Source: Pseudomonas hydrolytica (GTDB lineage Bacteria; Pseudomonadota; Gammaproteobacteria; Pseudomonadales; Pseudomonadaceae). Taken from it: 64,000 bases of DNA. The DNA is taken from assembly GCF_021495345.1 (NCBI RefSeq), contig NZ_CP099397.1:124001-188000 (forward strand), in the 5' to 3' direction. Positions 8,770 to 16,806 of the stretch are shown here, piece after piece. The position numbers and the translations under genes were made by a program. The notes under the pieces were generated by a model, which was not told the DNA's origin, did not search any database, and saw nothing but the letters and a program-made list of their open reading frames with translations. Position 1 is the first letter of the stretch. Every line of letters begins with the position of its first letter.

Positions 8770-9325
8770 GGCAACTCCGCGCAAGACGCGCGGCCGCCTG
8801 CAGTTGCTGCTCCTGCTGGCCGTCGCCATCGGCCCGATGCTGCTGGCCAGCGCCATGTACCAATGGCGTTTCTGGGTGCCGGAGGCGCGCAGCTACCACG
8901 GGGTGCTGATCGGCGACGGGCGAACCTTGAGCGATCTCGGCGTGCAGGGCGAGGTGCAGCCGCTCTGGCAGATTCTGGTCACGGCGCCGGGCGCATGCGA
9001 GGCCGACTGCCGCGAGCTGGTCTATCTGGCGCGGCAGATCCAGATCGGCCTCAACCGCGAAACGGCGCGGGCGAGCCACGGACTGGCGCTGGCCGAGCCA
9101 TTGCCGGCCGAATACGACGCCACCCTCAAGCGCGAATACCCGCGTCTGGGGCGTTACCAACTGGACCCGCAGGCTTACGAGCGCGCCGTGCAGGCGCTCC
9201 CCGGGGCGCAGCTATGGCTGATCGACCCGCATGGCAACCTGGTGCTGCGTTATCCCGCCGGCAGCAGGGGCAAGGCGATCCTCGACGACCTGCGTTACCT
9301 GCTGAAGATTTCCAAGATCGGTTGA
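8744..9325 (+). CDS. Membrane-anchored thioredoxin-like protein of the cox operon
   Basis: A 193-residue protein with one N-terminal transmembrane helix (about 24-42) and a periplasmic domain. ACEADC near residue 85 gives a C-x3-C pair like the copper site of Sco proteins, and LWLIDPHGNLVLRYP near 160 matches the C-terminal strand of thioredoxin folds. The position is that of PA0111. I infer a redox or copper-handling role in oxidase assembly; the histidine that completes the Sco copper site is not evident. ATG 8744 has GGGAGAG upstream. Confidence 0.72.
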   Translation: MNPAIAMPEATPRKTRGRLQLLLLLAVAIGPMLLASAMYQWRFWVPEARSYHGVLIGDGRTLSDLGVQGEVQPLWQILVTAPGACEADCRELVYLARQIQIGLNRETARASHGLALAEPLPAEYDATLKREYPRLGRYQLDPQAYERAVQALPGAQLWLIDPHGNLVLRYPAGSRGKAILDDLRYLLKISKIG

Positions 9326-9361
9326 ACGGCTGTGCAGGCGATCGCCTGCTAAGGATTCCAC

Positions 9362-10399
9362 ATGCATAAACCCGGATACCGCCTCGCCCTGTTCGCGACC
9401 CTGCTGGCCGCCGTGGTGGTGCTGCTCGGCGCCTACACCCGGCTGACCCATGCCGGCCTGGGTTGCCCCGACTGGCCCGGCTGCTATGGCTTTCTCGGCG
9501 TGCCGATGAGCGAGCACAAGCAGGCCATCGCCGAGGCGCGTTTCCCGGAGGCGCCGGTGGAGGTCGCCAAGGGCTGGTACGAGATGATCCATCGCTACTT
9601 CGCCGGTGCCCTCGGGCTGGTGATCCTGGGCATGGCGGTGCAGGCCGTGCGCCGCCGTGGCGATGCGACGCAGCCGCTCAAACTGCCGCTGGCGATCCTG
9701 GCACTGGTGATCGTGCAGGCCGCCTTCGGCATGTGGACGGTGACCCTCAAGCTCTGGCCGCAGATCGTCACCGCCCATCTGCTGGGCGGCTTCGCCACCC
9801 TCAGCCTGCTGGCGCTGCTCACCCTGCGCCTGTCCGGGCGCCTCGCGCCGCTGCAACTGCCCATGCGCCTGCGGGCGCTGGCCGCCGCCTGCCTGCTGCT
9901 GGTGATCGGGCAGATCGCCCTCGGCGGCTGGGTCAGCTCCAACTACGCTGCGGTGGCCTGCGTCGATCTGCCCACCTGCCACGGCGAATGGTGGCCGGCG
10001 ATGGATTTCGGCAAGGGCTTTCACCTGACCCAGCACATCGGCCCCAACTACCTGGGCGGGCAGCTCGACAGCGACGCGCGCACCGCGATCCACATGAGCC
10101 ACCGTATCGGCGCCTTGCTGGTGACCTTGGCGCTGCTGCTGCTGGCCTGGCGTCTGCACGCGGCCAAGCTGTCGCGCCTGGCCGGTCTGCTGCTGCTGGC
10201 GCTGGCCGTGCAGGTGGGCCTGGGCATCAGCAACGTGATCTTCCATCTGCCGCTGCTGGTGGCCGTCGCGCACAACGCCGGCGGCGCGGCGCTGTTGCTG
10301 ACGCTGGTGCTGGTCAATTACCGCCTGCGCGCCCCGGCGCCAGTGAAAGTACAGCGAACCTTGGGCAGCGCTCGGCGTCTGCAAGAACAGGGCGCATAA
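9362..10399 (+). CDS. ctaA: Haem A synthase (COX15/CtaA family)
   Basis: Converts haem O to haem A by hydroxylating the C8 methyl group, in the inner membrane. The 345-residue protein has eight hydrophobic helices in two four-helix bundles. Conserved features include TRLTHAGLGCPDWPGCYG near residue 25, EMIHRYFA near 75, and HMSHRIGALL and VAVAHNAGGA with histidine haem ligands in the second bundle. It is followed 18 bp later by haem O synthase, so both steps of haem A formation are adjacent. Confidence 0.95.
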   Translation: MHKPGYRLALFATLLAAVVVLLGAYTRLTHAGLGCPDWPGCYGFLGVPMSEHKQAIAEARFPEAPVEVAKGWYEMIHRYFAGALGLVILGMAVQAVRRRGDATQPLKLPLAILALVIVQAAFGMWTVTLKLWPQIVTAHLLGGFATLSLLALLTLRLSGRLAPLQLPMRLRALAAACLLLVIGQIALGGWVSSNYAAVACVDLPTCHGEWWPAMDFGKGFHLTQHIGPNYLGGQLDSDARTAIHMSHRIGALLVTLALLLLAWRLHAAKLSRLAGLLLLALAVQVGLGISNVIFHLPLLVAVAHNAGGAALLLTLVLVNYRLRAPAPVKVQRTLGSARRLQEQGA

Positions 10400-10417
10400 C
10401 GCATAAGGAGAAACGCC

Positions 10418-11317
10418 ATGGCTACAGTGCTACGAGCCCACTCCGAACACGCCACCTGGCGCGACTATCTGGAGTTGACCAAACCGCGGGTGGTGATGCT
10501 GATGCTGATCACCTCGCTGGTGGGCATGTTCCTCGCCACCCGTGCCGGGGTGCCCTGGACCGTGCTGCTGTTCGGCAACCTGGGCATCGGCCTTTGCGCT
10601 GGCGCGGCGGCGGCGGTCAACCACGTGGTGGACCGGCGCATCGACTCGATCATGGCGCGTACGCACAAACGTCCGGTCACTGCCGGGCGGGTTTCGCCGG
10701 CGGCGGCGATAGCCTTCGCGTTGCTGCTGGCCACTGCCGGCATGGGGCTGTTGCTGCTGTTCACCAACCAGCTGGCGGCCTGGCTCACCCTCGCTTCGCT
10801 ACTGGGCTATGCGGTGATCTACACCGGCTTTCTCAAGCGCGCCACGCCGCAGAACATCGTCATCGGCGGTTTGGCCGGCGCTGCGCCGCCGTTGCTCGGC
10901 TGGGTGGCGGTGACCGGGCACCTGAGCGCCGAGCCGCTGCTGCTGGTGCTGATCATCTTCGCCTGGACTCCGCCGCACTTCTGGGCGCTGGCGATCCATC
11001 GCAAGGCCGAATACGCCAAGGCCGACATCCCCATGCTGCCGGTCACCCATGGCGAGCACTACACCAAGGTGCACATCCTGCTCTACACCCTGGTGATGTT
11101 CGCCGTGACCCTGCTGCCCTACGCCATTCACATGAGCGGGCCGCTCTACCTGGTCTGCGCCCTGCTGCTGGGCGCGCGCTTCCTGCACTGGGCCTGGGTG
11201 CTGTACCGTGACAGCAAACCGCACGCGGCGATCAACACCTTCAAGTACAGTATCTGGTACCTGTTCCTGCTGTTCATCGCTTTGCTGGCGGACCACTACC
11301 TGCTGCTGAATATCTAG
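10418..11317 (+). CDS. cyoE: Protohaem IX farnesyltransferase (haem O synthase)
   Basis: A 299-residue UbiA-type prenyltransferase that attaches the farnesyl chain to protohaem IX to give haem O. Nine helices are predicted. [15 protein letters not shown] near residue 70 is the first D-rich prenyl-diphosphate motif, and [17 protein letters not shown] near 130 is characteristic of CtaB/CyoE. The TAG stop (11315-11317) is the first three bases of the repeat that the prophage entered. In P. aeruginosa the next gene is sco (PA0114); here it is 25.3 kb downstream. Confidence 0.95.
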   Translation: MATVLRAHSEHATWRDYLELTKPRVVMLMLITSLVGMFLATRAGVPWTVLLFGNLGIGLCAGAAAAVNHVVDRRIDSIMARTHKRPVTAGRVSPAAAIAFALLLATAGMGLLLLFTNQLAAWLTLASLLGYAVIYTGFLKRATPQNIVIGGLAGAAPPLLGWVAVTGHLSAEPLLLVLIIFAWTPPHFWALAIHRKAEYAKADIPMLPVTHGEHYTKVHILLYTLVMFAVTLLPYAIHMSGPLYLVCALLLGARFLHWAWVLYRDSKPHAAINTFKYSIWYLFLLFIALLADHYLLLNI

Positions 11318-11451
11318 CAGGCCGTTAAAAAACGTTGGCGAGGCAGTCAGCGCAATACCGTTGGCGGCCCCGCAAAAACAGGCGAGGACCGGTCGGAGTC
11401 GCGCTCGACTTTACGAGTTGTAAATGAGCAGTCCGAGCCTGTTTTTAACGC
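11315..11451 (-). repeat. Left half of a MITE-like repeat split by the prophage
   Basis: This stretch matches most of the intact repeat at 38595-38740 in reverse orientation: a terminal GCCGTTaAAAAACG end, GGCGAGGCAGTCAGCGCAA, GCAAAAACAGGCGAGGA, TTTACGAGTTGTAAATGAGC and GAGCCTGTTTTTAACGC. It carries a few short extra blocks. The matching remainder continues at 36574 beyond the prophage. The cyoE stop codon lies in its terminal repeat. Confidence 0.88.
11446..11451. repeat. Left target-site duplication (TAACGC)
   Basis: TAACGC here and at 36568-36573 flank the prophage directly. Removing the prophage and one copy rebuilds GCCTGTTTTTAACGC-CGCGATGGCAACG, which matches the intact repeat copy at 38.6 kb with two substitutions. 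A 5-6-bp duplication is usual for transposable phages. Confidence 0.9.
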
Positions 11452-11483
11452 TGTGCAGGCTTGAGAAAGATATGACAGGGAAA

Positions 11484-11493
11484 GCGCGATAAA
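11484..11493 (+). promoter_or_regulatory. Left-end transposase-binding-like site (L1)
   Basis: GCGCGATAAA begins 32 bp inside the left end and occurs inverted 31 bp inside the right end (36527-36536). Symmetric placement at matching distances is what is expected of MuA-type terminal binding sites. 11452-11577 holds no gene. Confidence 0.7.
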
Positions 11494-11577
11494 GGCGGGA
11501 TATAAAGGAACGAAGGGGAAAATAGCGGGATGGGGTTTGTAACAGTGTTGCCGTAGGTGAAACGGCGGCGGCCGGGG

Positions 11578-11946
11578 TTACAGGCCGTCGCCGAGGTCGA
11601 GTTTGTGCTGATCGCGGTCGAACTTCCTGTCCTGCGTTCTCTTGAGTAGCTTGTAGATCGCATTCTCTGTCATGTCGTACTCAACGGCCAGCGCGTGGTG
11701 GTTGCGGCCGTTGAATTTGCCCAGGATCTCCAGATCCCGCTGAGTGATACGCCAGCGGAAGTCCTTTGGGAACGTGACGCAGCTTCCCGCCCAGGTATTG
11801 GACAAATGCTCGACCACCGCCGCGCCGGCCTGCTCGGCGATCGCCGCATCGACCCCGTGCTCTGCAACAACTGCCGCAACGTGGTCGGCGATATCGCTGA
11901 GTAGTTCGTGGCGCTTCTCCGCCATCGCTGTTGGCCTTGCGCTCAT
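11578..11946 (-). CDS. Mor-family transcription activator
   Basis: A 122-residue homologue of the Mu Mor/C activators, which dimerise and switch on middle or late phage transcription. The C-terminal half shows the family helix-turn-helix region: FPKDFRWRITQRD, then IxGKFNGRNHHALAxEYDMTE and NAIYKLLKR. It is the last gene of the leftward early operon and next to the left end. Its ATG overlaps the preceding stop by four bases (ATGA); ATG at 11925 is a possible alternative start. Confidence 0.87.
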   Translation of the reverse strand: MSARPTAMAEKRHELLSDIADHVAAVVAEHGVDAAIAEQAGAAVVEHLSNTWAGSCVTFPKDFRWRITQRDLEILGKFNGRNHHALAVEYDMTENAIYKLLKRTQDRKFDRDQHKLDLGDGL

Positions 11947-12491
11947 GCGTTCCCCCTTGCCGCTGCGATGCGGCGTTCGGCTTCCTCTTCATTAATAAGG
12001 CCCAGGCGGCGATCGGCTTCGATGCGGCCGAGGGCGTCCTGCAGGATCTGTTGAGTGGTGGCAGCCGCGCGGGCCGGCTTGGCCGGAGCGGCGGCTTGGG
12101 CCTGGGCGGGGTCGCTGGCGATGCCATAGACCACCGTGCGCAGGTAGTTGTGGTTATCGAGTGGCAGCGACAGGCGATCGCGGGCGATCAGCATCTGCTC
12201 GATGCCGGCCGTCCAGATCCTGGGCGGCGCCGGCTTGGAATCGTTGGTGCGGGCGTCCTTTTGCACCGTGCCGGCGTTGACCAGGTCGAGCAGCTCCTCC
12301 AGCAGCTTGATGGCGCGGGTCATGCGCAGGCCGCGCTTGGCCGGGCTGAACAGGCGCAGGTAGTTGAGCACCGCCCGGCCGAGCCTCGGATCGAGGCCGG
12401 CAAGCATTGCCGCCAGCTTCTTGCCGTCCGCGTCTGCGAAGCCGGCCTCGATCGGAAACTGCTCACCGCAGCATGGGCATTGCAGCTGCAT
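11943..12491 (-). CDS. Phage early protein with N-terminal CxxC knuckle, unknown function
   Basis: 182 residues. It opens with CPCCGEQFP, a two-cysteine pair that could form half a zinc site, followed by a helical region (KLAAMLAGLDPRLGRAVLNYLRLF) and an Ala/Gln-rich linker near 130-145. The helical part resembles the winged-helix-like proteins next to gemA in Mu-like phages, but I cannot name a family. It overlaps both neighbours by 1-4 bases in the early operon. Confidence 0.75.
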   Translation of the reverse strand: MQLQCPCCGEQFPIEAGFADADGKKLAAMLAGLDPRLGRAVLNYLRLFSPAKRGLRMTRAIKLLEELLDLVNAGTVQKDARTNDSKPAPPRIWTAGIEQMLIARDRLSLPLDNHNYLRTVVYGIASDPAQAQAAAPAKPARAAATTQQILQDALGRIEADRRLGLINEEEAERRIAAARGNA

Positions 12492-13057
12492 CAGTCGCCC
12501 CTCCGCGCGATGACCAGGTTATTGAGGGCACCCACCAGTGCCTTGAGAATTGGACGCTGGCGCTTCCACCCCTTCGGCAGGGCTTCCAAACCGTCTACCC
12601 GTTCTGGATCAGTCACACCCAGCTCCTTGCACAGGGTTTCCACCTGGTGGAGCAGCTCGCGCTTCTCCTGCTCGACGTGCAACGCCGCCAGCACCGCCGT
12701 TAGCTGCTTGGGCGTTTTCAGCCATGCGACCTTCTCTACGCCGAACTGGCGCTTGGCGATCGCATCGGCATAGCTCCAGGGCAGGCCCATGTTGGTGAGC
12801 TGAGCCTCGATCACCTCGATCTCGCCGGACAGCTGGGCGAAGTTGTGCGGCTTGCCCTTCGCCTTGCCGCTGGGCTTCGGTTTGAAGCCCAGGCGCTCCA
12901 GCTCGACCATCAGCCGGCCGGCCTGGCGGGTGTTGAGGTCTTTTGCCGACTCGACTCCGGCCACGCGGCGCAGCAGTGCGCGATAGCTGTCGTCATCCAT
13001 GCCCAGTTGGCCCTTGGCGATGTGGATCTTGCCGAGTACGCCTTTCGAGATACTCAT
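12491..13057 (-). CDS. Mu gp16/GemA-family regulatory protein (DUF1018)
   Basis: A 188-residue member of the gp16/GemA family found beside mor in Mu-like phages. In Mu, GemA alters host gene expression through effects on supercoiling; the role here is assumed by homology. Typical N-terminus: KIHIAKGQLGMDDDSYRALL, followed by the SAKDLNTRQAGRLMVELERLGF block. The central region has FAQLSGEIEVIEAQLTNMGL and the C-terminus is basic and helical. Stop and start overlap its neighbours. Confidence 0.88.
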   Translation of the reverse strand: MSISKGVLGKIHIAKGQLGMDDDSYRALLRRVAGVESAKDLNTRQAGRLMVELERLGFKPKPSGKAKGKPHNFAQLSGEIEVIEAQLTNMGLPWSYADAIAKRQFGVEKVAWLKTPKQLTAVLAALHVEQEKRELLHQVETLCKELGVTDPERVDGLEALPKGWKRQRPILKALVGALNNLVIARRGD

Positions 13058-13449
13058 GCGCGACCACCCATAGAGCAGCTCAGGCGATTGAGGCGGCGGT
13101 TGATGGCTGCAGTCTGCTTGCGCAAGGCGCGCAGCTCGGCACTGAGGTCGATAGTAGCCACTACCACCGGTTCGGCTGGCACCTCCGGTACCGGCTTTGC
13201 CTTCACAGGAGCGGCGGGCTTGGCCGGTTTCGCCTTGATGGGCGCAGCCTGGACTGGCTTCTGCTGCTCCGGGCTGATCGACTTAGAGCGCCAGGGCCCA
13301 CTCTCGATAGGACGGCGGAAGTTGTCGAAGGCCTTGATCTCGCCGCCCTTGGCCAGGAAGGCTTCGACCTGCGCATCCAGCTCGGCTTGGCGCTCCTGAG
13401 CCTTGGTCATGTCCCTGGAGGGGGCCTCGTGAAAGATTGGGTGTCCCAT
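13054..13449 (-). CDS. Phage early hypothetical protein with Ala/Pro/Lys-rich linker
   Basis: 131 residues. A helical, charged N-terminus (KAQERQAELDAQVEAFLAKG) precedes a low-complexity linker of PAKPAAPVKAKPVPE type (about 65-95) and a short helical C-terminus that looks like a coiled coil (SAELRALRKQTAAINRRLN). No family recognised. It is embedded in the overlapping early operon. Confidence 0.65.
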   Translation of the reverse strand: MGHPIFHEAPSRDMTKAQERQAELDAQVEAFLAKGGEIKAFDNFRRPIESGPWRSKSISPEQQKPVQAAPIKAKPAKPAAPVKAKPVPEVPAEPVVVATIDLSAELRALRKQTAAINRRLNRLSCSMGGRA

Positions 13450-13658
13450 CAGCGCACCTCCTGCAGATCCTGCAACCCTTCGAGCACTCGACGGGTGGCG
13501 TCCAGGTCATCAGCCAGGACGGCAACCAGGATCAGATCGCGCCCGCTGTCGAGACCCAGGCTGATCAGTTCGAAGTGGTTGGATTGACTCGCCTCTGCAG
13601 CCTGGATGACGTGCAGGAGCGTGGTGGTTTCGGTGTCTTTCCCGTTGAGCAGGCTCAT
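13449..13658 (-). CDS. Small phage early protein, unknown function
   Basis: A 69-residue acidic protein without membrane segments; no family recognised. Support comes from perfect packing: its ATG lies one base from the preceding stop, and its TGA overlaps the next ATG by one base. Confidence 0.6.
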   Translation of the reverse strand: MSLLNGKDTETTTLLHVIQAAEASQSNHFELISLGLDSGRDLILVAVLADDLDATRRVLEGLQDLQEVR

Positions 13659-14099
13659 TTAGATGGCCCCCGCTGGTTCGATACGCCATTTGCCGTACAA
13701 ACGGCCTACTGCCGTGCAAGGCAGGCGCTCGATGATGAGGTGGTAACCAGGGAACAGCTTGTCGCCCAGCCGCTCTACGGCCAGCGAGGCGTCATAGGTG
13801 CAGCTGGCGCGCTTGCCTCGGACGGTATTGGTGGCATAGCCATCGCCGTCCAATCTCACGCTGACTTCCACCGGTGCCAGCGGAACAACGCCGGTCACCA
13901 GGTGGCTGATGCAGCCGCTGCGCCCGTGATGGTTGTATTCAACGACGCCGCCTACCTTCAGTTTTGCCAGGTTGGTGACCTTTAGCCCTTTCCAGACATC
14001 GGCCTGGAAGGGCCAGCAGTCGATGACTGTGCCGTTCTCGTCGACAGCCCAGCGTAGGAAGTCTTGGCCGCTGTCCTTGAAGTGAATGAGGGTCTTCAT
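13659..14099 (-). CDS. Phage early hypothetical protein
   Basis: 146 residues, probably mostly beta structure (alternating V/G/Y strands such as KVGGVVEYNHHGRSG). Two cysteines, no recognisable domain. It packs against its neighbours by one- to four-base overlaps, so it is translated as part of the early operon. Confidence 0.65.
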   Translation of the reverse strand: MKTLIHFKDSGQDFLRWAVDENGTVIDCWPFQADVWKGLKVTNLAKLKVGGVVEYNHHGRSGCISHLVTGVVPLAPVEVSVRLDGDGYATNTVRGKRASCTYDASLAVERLGDKLFPGYHLIIERLPCTAVGRLYGKWRIEPAGAI

Positions 14100-14347
14100 T
14101 GCAGAACCTCCGGCGCCAGATCGTCGTTGTCCTCGAAGTCCTCCTTGAGGATCAGCAGTGTCTCGTCGGCAGCCGCCTCGATGACCTCACGGAAGCTCTC
14201 GAACTTCTTGCCGGTTGCGGGATGGTGCGAAGGCGCCCCCATCGCATGCTTGGTCGCGGTCTTTACCCAGCGCGGCATGGCCTGGAAGCTACGATCCAGG
14301 CGATCAATCAGGCGCGCGCGGTCTTCGGTAGAAAGTGCCATGGTCAC
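14096..14347 (-). CDS. Small phage early protein, unknown function
   Basis: 83 residues, starting MTMALST with a second in-frame ATG two codons later. It has a charged helical N-terminus (LSTEDRARLIDRLDRSFQAM) and an acidic C-terminus (EDFEDNDD). No family recognised. Its start overlaps the DUF3164 stop by four bases. Confidence 0.65.
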   Translation of the reverse strand: MTMALSTEDRARLIDRLDRSFQAMPRWVKTATKHAMGAPSHHPATGKKFESFREVIEAAADETLLILKEDFEDNDDLAPEVLQ

Positions 14348-14964
14348 ACCTTCGCAATGTCGAGGCTGATGGGCTCGTACCGGTCGGTATCACCGACACG
14401 CTCGTACACGCGGACGTAGGAGCTGGTGGTGACCACGGTGACCGCGTCGCTAATGGCCTGCATGGCGCGAATCCAGCGTTCGTCTGTGATCTCCAGGCGG
14501 CGCAGTGCGAGGACGCTGCCGGTGCGGATGTTGCCGGCCTGGTCGACTTTGAAGGCGTCGTTGATCAGGGTGATGATCTCGGGGCGCGAGCCCTTCACCC
14601 ACTCCTGCAGGCATTCGTCGATCAGGGCCTTGGCGCCCTGCAGGCGCTCGTCGAAGCGGATGTTGTCCGCCTTGGCCCGCACCACCTTGTAGCGGCCGTC
14701 ATAGCTGAACAGCGTGACGTTGCCCTTGGCGCCGCCCAGCTTGGCGCCGTACTCGTCGGCCGCGACTGCCACCAGGGCGTCGACCTCACCGAAAACCTTG
14801 GCCTTGAAGTCGACCAGCGCCAGGTTGAGTTCCTGGGTCTTGCCGACGATGGCCATCACCAGTTCGTCGCGCATCAGGTCGAGCGGTTTGATCATGGATT
14901 CAGGTACGTGACGGCCCTGGGCGTCGAGGCGGAAGCCTTCAGGGACTTGGATTTGCTCAGCCAT
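14344..14964 (-). CDS. DUF3164-family phage protein
   Basis: 206 residues. DUF3164 proteins follow transposase B in Mu-like phages (Mu gp18-like position). Seen: FRLDAQGRHVPESMIKP at the N-terminus, LFSYDGRYKVVRA mid-protein and the C-terminal DRYEPISLDIAKV. ATG 14964 is preferred over the longer frame to 15021, whose extra 19 codons (RRYRPNSKSTPNKPRKKP) look non-coding. In the reconstructed parental arrangement, the B stop overlaps this ATG as ATGGCTGA, which fixes the start independently. Confidence 0.88.
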   Translation of the reverse strand: MAEQIQVPEGFRLDAQGRHVPESMIKPLDLMRDELVMAIVGKTQELNLALVDFKAKVFGEVDALVAVAADEYGAKLGGAKGNVTLFSYDGRYKVVRAKADNIRFDERLQGAKALIDECLQEWVKGSRPEIITLINDAFKVDQAGNIRTGSVLALRRLEITDERWIRAMQAISDAVTVVTTSSYVRVYERVGDTDRYEPISLDIAKV

Positions 14965-15010
14965 GGGTTTCTTCCTCGGCTTGTTGGGTGTTGATTTCGA
15001 GTTCGGCCTG

Positions 15011-15163
15011 TACCGCCTCACCGACTGGAGCCCGGAGCACTACGCCTGGCTTAGCCAGCACCACCCGGCCGGCATCCAGGAAGAAGCCCTCGATAGCGTC
15101 GAGGCCAGCCTGCGCGCCGCCTTCACCCGCCGACCAACCCTTTCCGTCGTAGGAGGTGCGTGA
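15011..15163 (+). pseudogene. Detached C-terminal 50 codons of transposase A
   Basis: In frame with the TGA at 15161-15163, this reads YRLTDWSPEHYAWLSQHHPAG and 29 further residues. W-x-PEHxAWLxxHxPxG is typical of the C-terminal region of Mu-like transposases. It has no start of its own on this strand, because its body lies on the other strand at 16366-17985. The TGA overlaps the B ATG (TGATG), the expected A-B junction. Confidence 0.87.
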
Positions 15164-16365
15164 TGCTCAAGCTCAAAGCACTGCTGCGCTACCACAACCT
15201 GGGCCAGGCCGACCTGGCCCGCGAGTTGGGCCTGAGCCGCCCGACCATTTCCCAGCTGATCAACCACAGCATGTGGCCCAAGACCATCCCGCAGGAGGAC
15301 TTGAAGGCGCGCATCGTCGCCTGGCTGGAGAGTTTCAACGTCACCGGCATGCAGCTGGTGGGCATTTTCGAAGAGGAGGAGAACCAGGAGCAGAACACCA
15401 AGGTGGCCGCTGGGCGCTGCAACGCCCAACGGCCTGAGCACCGCAATCCCAAGAAGCCAATCGAGGAGCCCGACACAATGCTACTACGCGCAACCAAACT
15501 GACACAGCAGGCACGCCAGCACTTCGGCATGTTCGGCGACCCGTTCGCAGACCCGCGCACCAGCGCTGATCTGTTCGTCTCGCCGGATATCCGCTATGTG
15601 CGCGAAAGCCTCTACCAGGTCACGCGCTACGGCGTATTCCTGGCGATCCTGGGCGAGTCCGGCTCGGGCAAGTCCACCATCCGCAAGGATCTGCACGAAC
15701 GCCTGCGCACTGAAGACAAGCCGGTGATCGTCATCGAGCCCTACGTCATCGGCATGGAGGATGACGACTTCAAGGGCAAGACCCTCAAGGCCATGCACAT
15801 CTGCGAGGCCATCCTGGCCACCGTAAGCCCTGGCAGCAAGATGCCGCGCGGCCTGGATGCCCGGTACCGCGCCGTGCACAACGTGCTGCGCGAGTCGCAC
15901 CGCATGGGCAACCGCCACGTCCTGGTGATCGAGGAGGCGCACGCCATCCCGGTACCGACCCTCAAGCACCTCAAGCGCTTCTTCGAGCTGGAGGACGGCT
16001 TCGAGAAGCTGCTCAGCATCGTGCTGATCGGCCAGAGCGAGCTGGCCAACAAGCTCAGCGAGAAGCGCGCCGACGTGCGCGAGGTGGTGCAGCGCTGCGA
16101 GGTGGTGAAGCTCAACCCGCTCGACCAGCACCTGGGCGACTACCTCAAGCACCGCTTCAAGCTGGTCAACAAGCCGCTGGAAGAGGTGATGGACGAGCCG
16201 GCCATCGAAGCCCTGCGCAGCAAGCTCACCGGCACCGGCTCCAAGGAGAACGGCTCGGTGCTGTACCCGCTGGCCGTACACAACATGCTGGCCGCTGCCT
16301 TCAACCAGGCCGCCCTGGTCGGCGCCACCCGCCTGTCGGCGGACATCATTGCGGAAGCGCGCCTG
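15011..16365. other. Inverted 1,355-bp segment carrying the A C-terminus and B
   Basis: The segment is bounded by GCCTG at 15006-15010 and the matching inverted CAGGC at 16366-16370. Flipping it joins codon 540 of A (ending CGCCTG) to TACCGCCTC with no frame change, giving a 590-residue transposase. It also joins B codon 401 to CAGGCCGAACTC, adding 17 codons and a stop that overlaps the DUF3164 ATG. Both junctions keep frame, so the parental order A-B-DUF3164 on the minus strand is certain in my reading. The current right junction is a 14-bp palindrome, GCGCCTGCAGGCGC (16359-16372). Confidence 0.93.
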
Positions 16366-16806
16366 CAGGCGCTTGGCAGCGGCGAAGATGCTGAGCGGCG
16401 GCGCGACGACGGTAGGCGCGGCCAGTTCGTGCTCAGTGCCACGGCGCGGCATGAAGGTGGGCAGCTGGGCATCGTCGATGTGCTTATAGGGCTGCAGCTG
16501 GCCACCGAAGGGGATGGCCTTGGCCTTGCGGGCCGCTGCCACGTCTTCCTCAGTCTCGGCACCCATCGCCAGCTTGGCGGCCTCCTTGCGTGCCACCTGG
16601 GCCGGGGTGTCGGCCATGCGCTTGAAGGCTTCGCCGATCACCGGGGCGGTTACGTCGAAGCCCAGCTCGTTGCGTTCGATGGCAGGCACCAGGTAGTACA
16701 CCTCGTGGCCGTGGGCATCGACGGTCACCACCTGGGCGGCCTGATCGTTCCAGGGGTTGCGGGTGACCATGATCTTGTCGCCGACCATGACATCCGGCAC
16801 CACTGA
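15163..16806 (+). CDS. Transposition target-capture ATPase (MuB-like), inverted and with altered C-terminus
   Basis: MuB-type AAA+ ATPase that binds target DNA and activates the transposase. Native codons run from ATG 15163 (AGGAGG just upstream) to 16365. They encode an N-terminal helix-turn-helix (QADLARELGLSRPTISQLI, about 15-35), then the ATPase with Walker A GESGSGKST and Walker B VLVIEEAH. After 16365 the frame continues for 147 codons antisense to the A gene, replacing the original 17-residue end (QAELEINTQQAEEETHG). It now points against the early operon, and no promoter is visible on its strand, so expression is doubtful. Confidence 0.85.
   Translation: MLKLKALLRYHNLGQADLARELGLSRPTISQLINHSMWPKTIPQEDLKARIVAWLESFNVTGMQLVGIFEEEENQEQNTKVAAGRCNAQRPEHRNPKKPIEEPDTMLLRATKLTQQARQHFGMFGDPFADPRTSADLFVSPDIRYVRESLYQVTRYGVFLAILGESGSGKSTIRKDLHERLRTEDKPVIVIEPYVIGMEDDDFKGKTLKAMHICEAILATVSPGSKMPRGLDARYRAVHNVLRESHRMGNRHVLVIEEAHAIPVPTLKHLKRFFELEDGFEKLLSIVLIGQSELANKLSEKRADVREVVQRCEVVKLNPLDQHLGDYLKHRFKLVNKPLEEVMDEPAIEALRSKLTGTGSKENGSVLYPLAVHNMLAAAFNQAALVGATRLSADIIAEARLQALGSGEDAERRRDDGRRGQFVLSATARHEGGQLGIVDVLIGLQLATEGDGLGLAGRCHVFLSLGTHRQLGGLLACHLGRGVGHALEGFADHRGGYVEAQLVAFDGRHQVVHLVAVGIDGHHLGGLIVPGVAGDHDLVADHDIRHH

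Noticed and set aside
15011..16365. Explaining the inversion by a Gin/Hin-type site-specific system
   Set aside because: No serine recombinase gene is in the window, there are no tail-fibre variants, and breakpoint identity is 5 bp, much shorter than a 26-bp gix/hix site.
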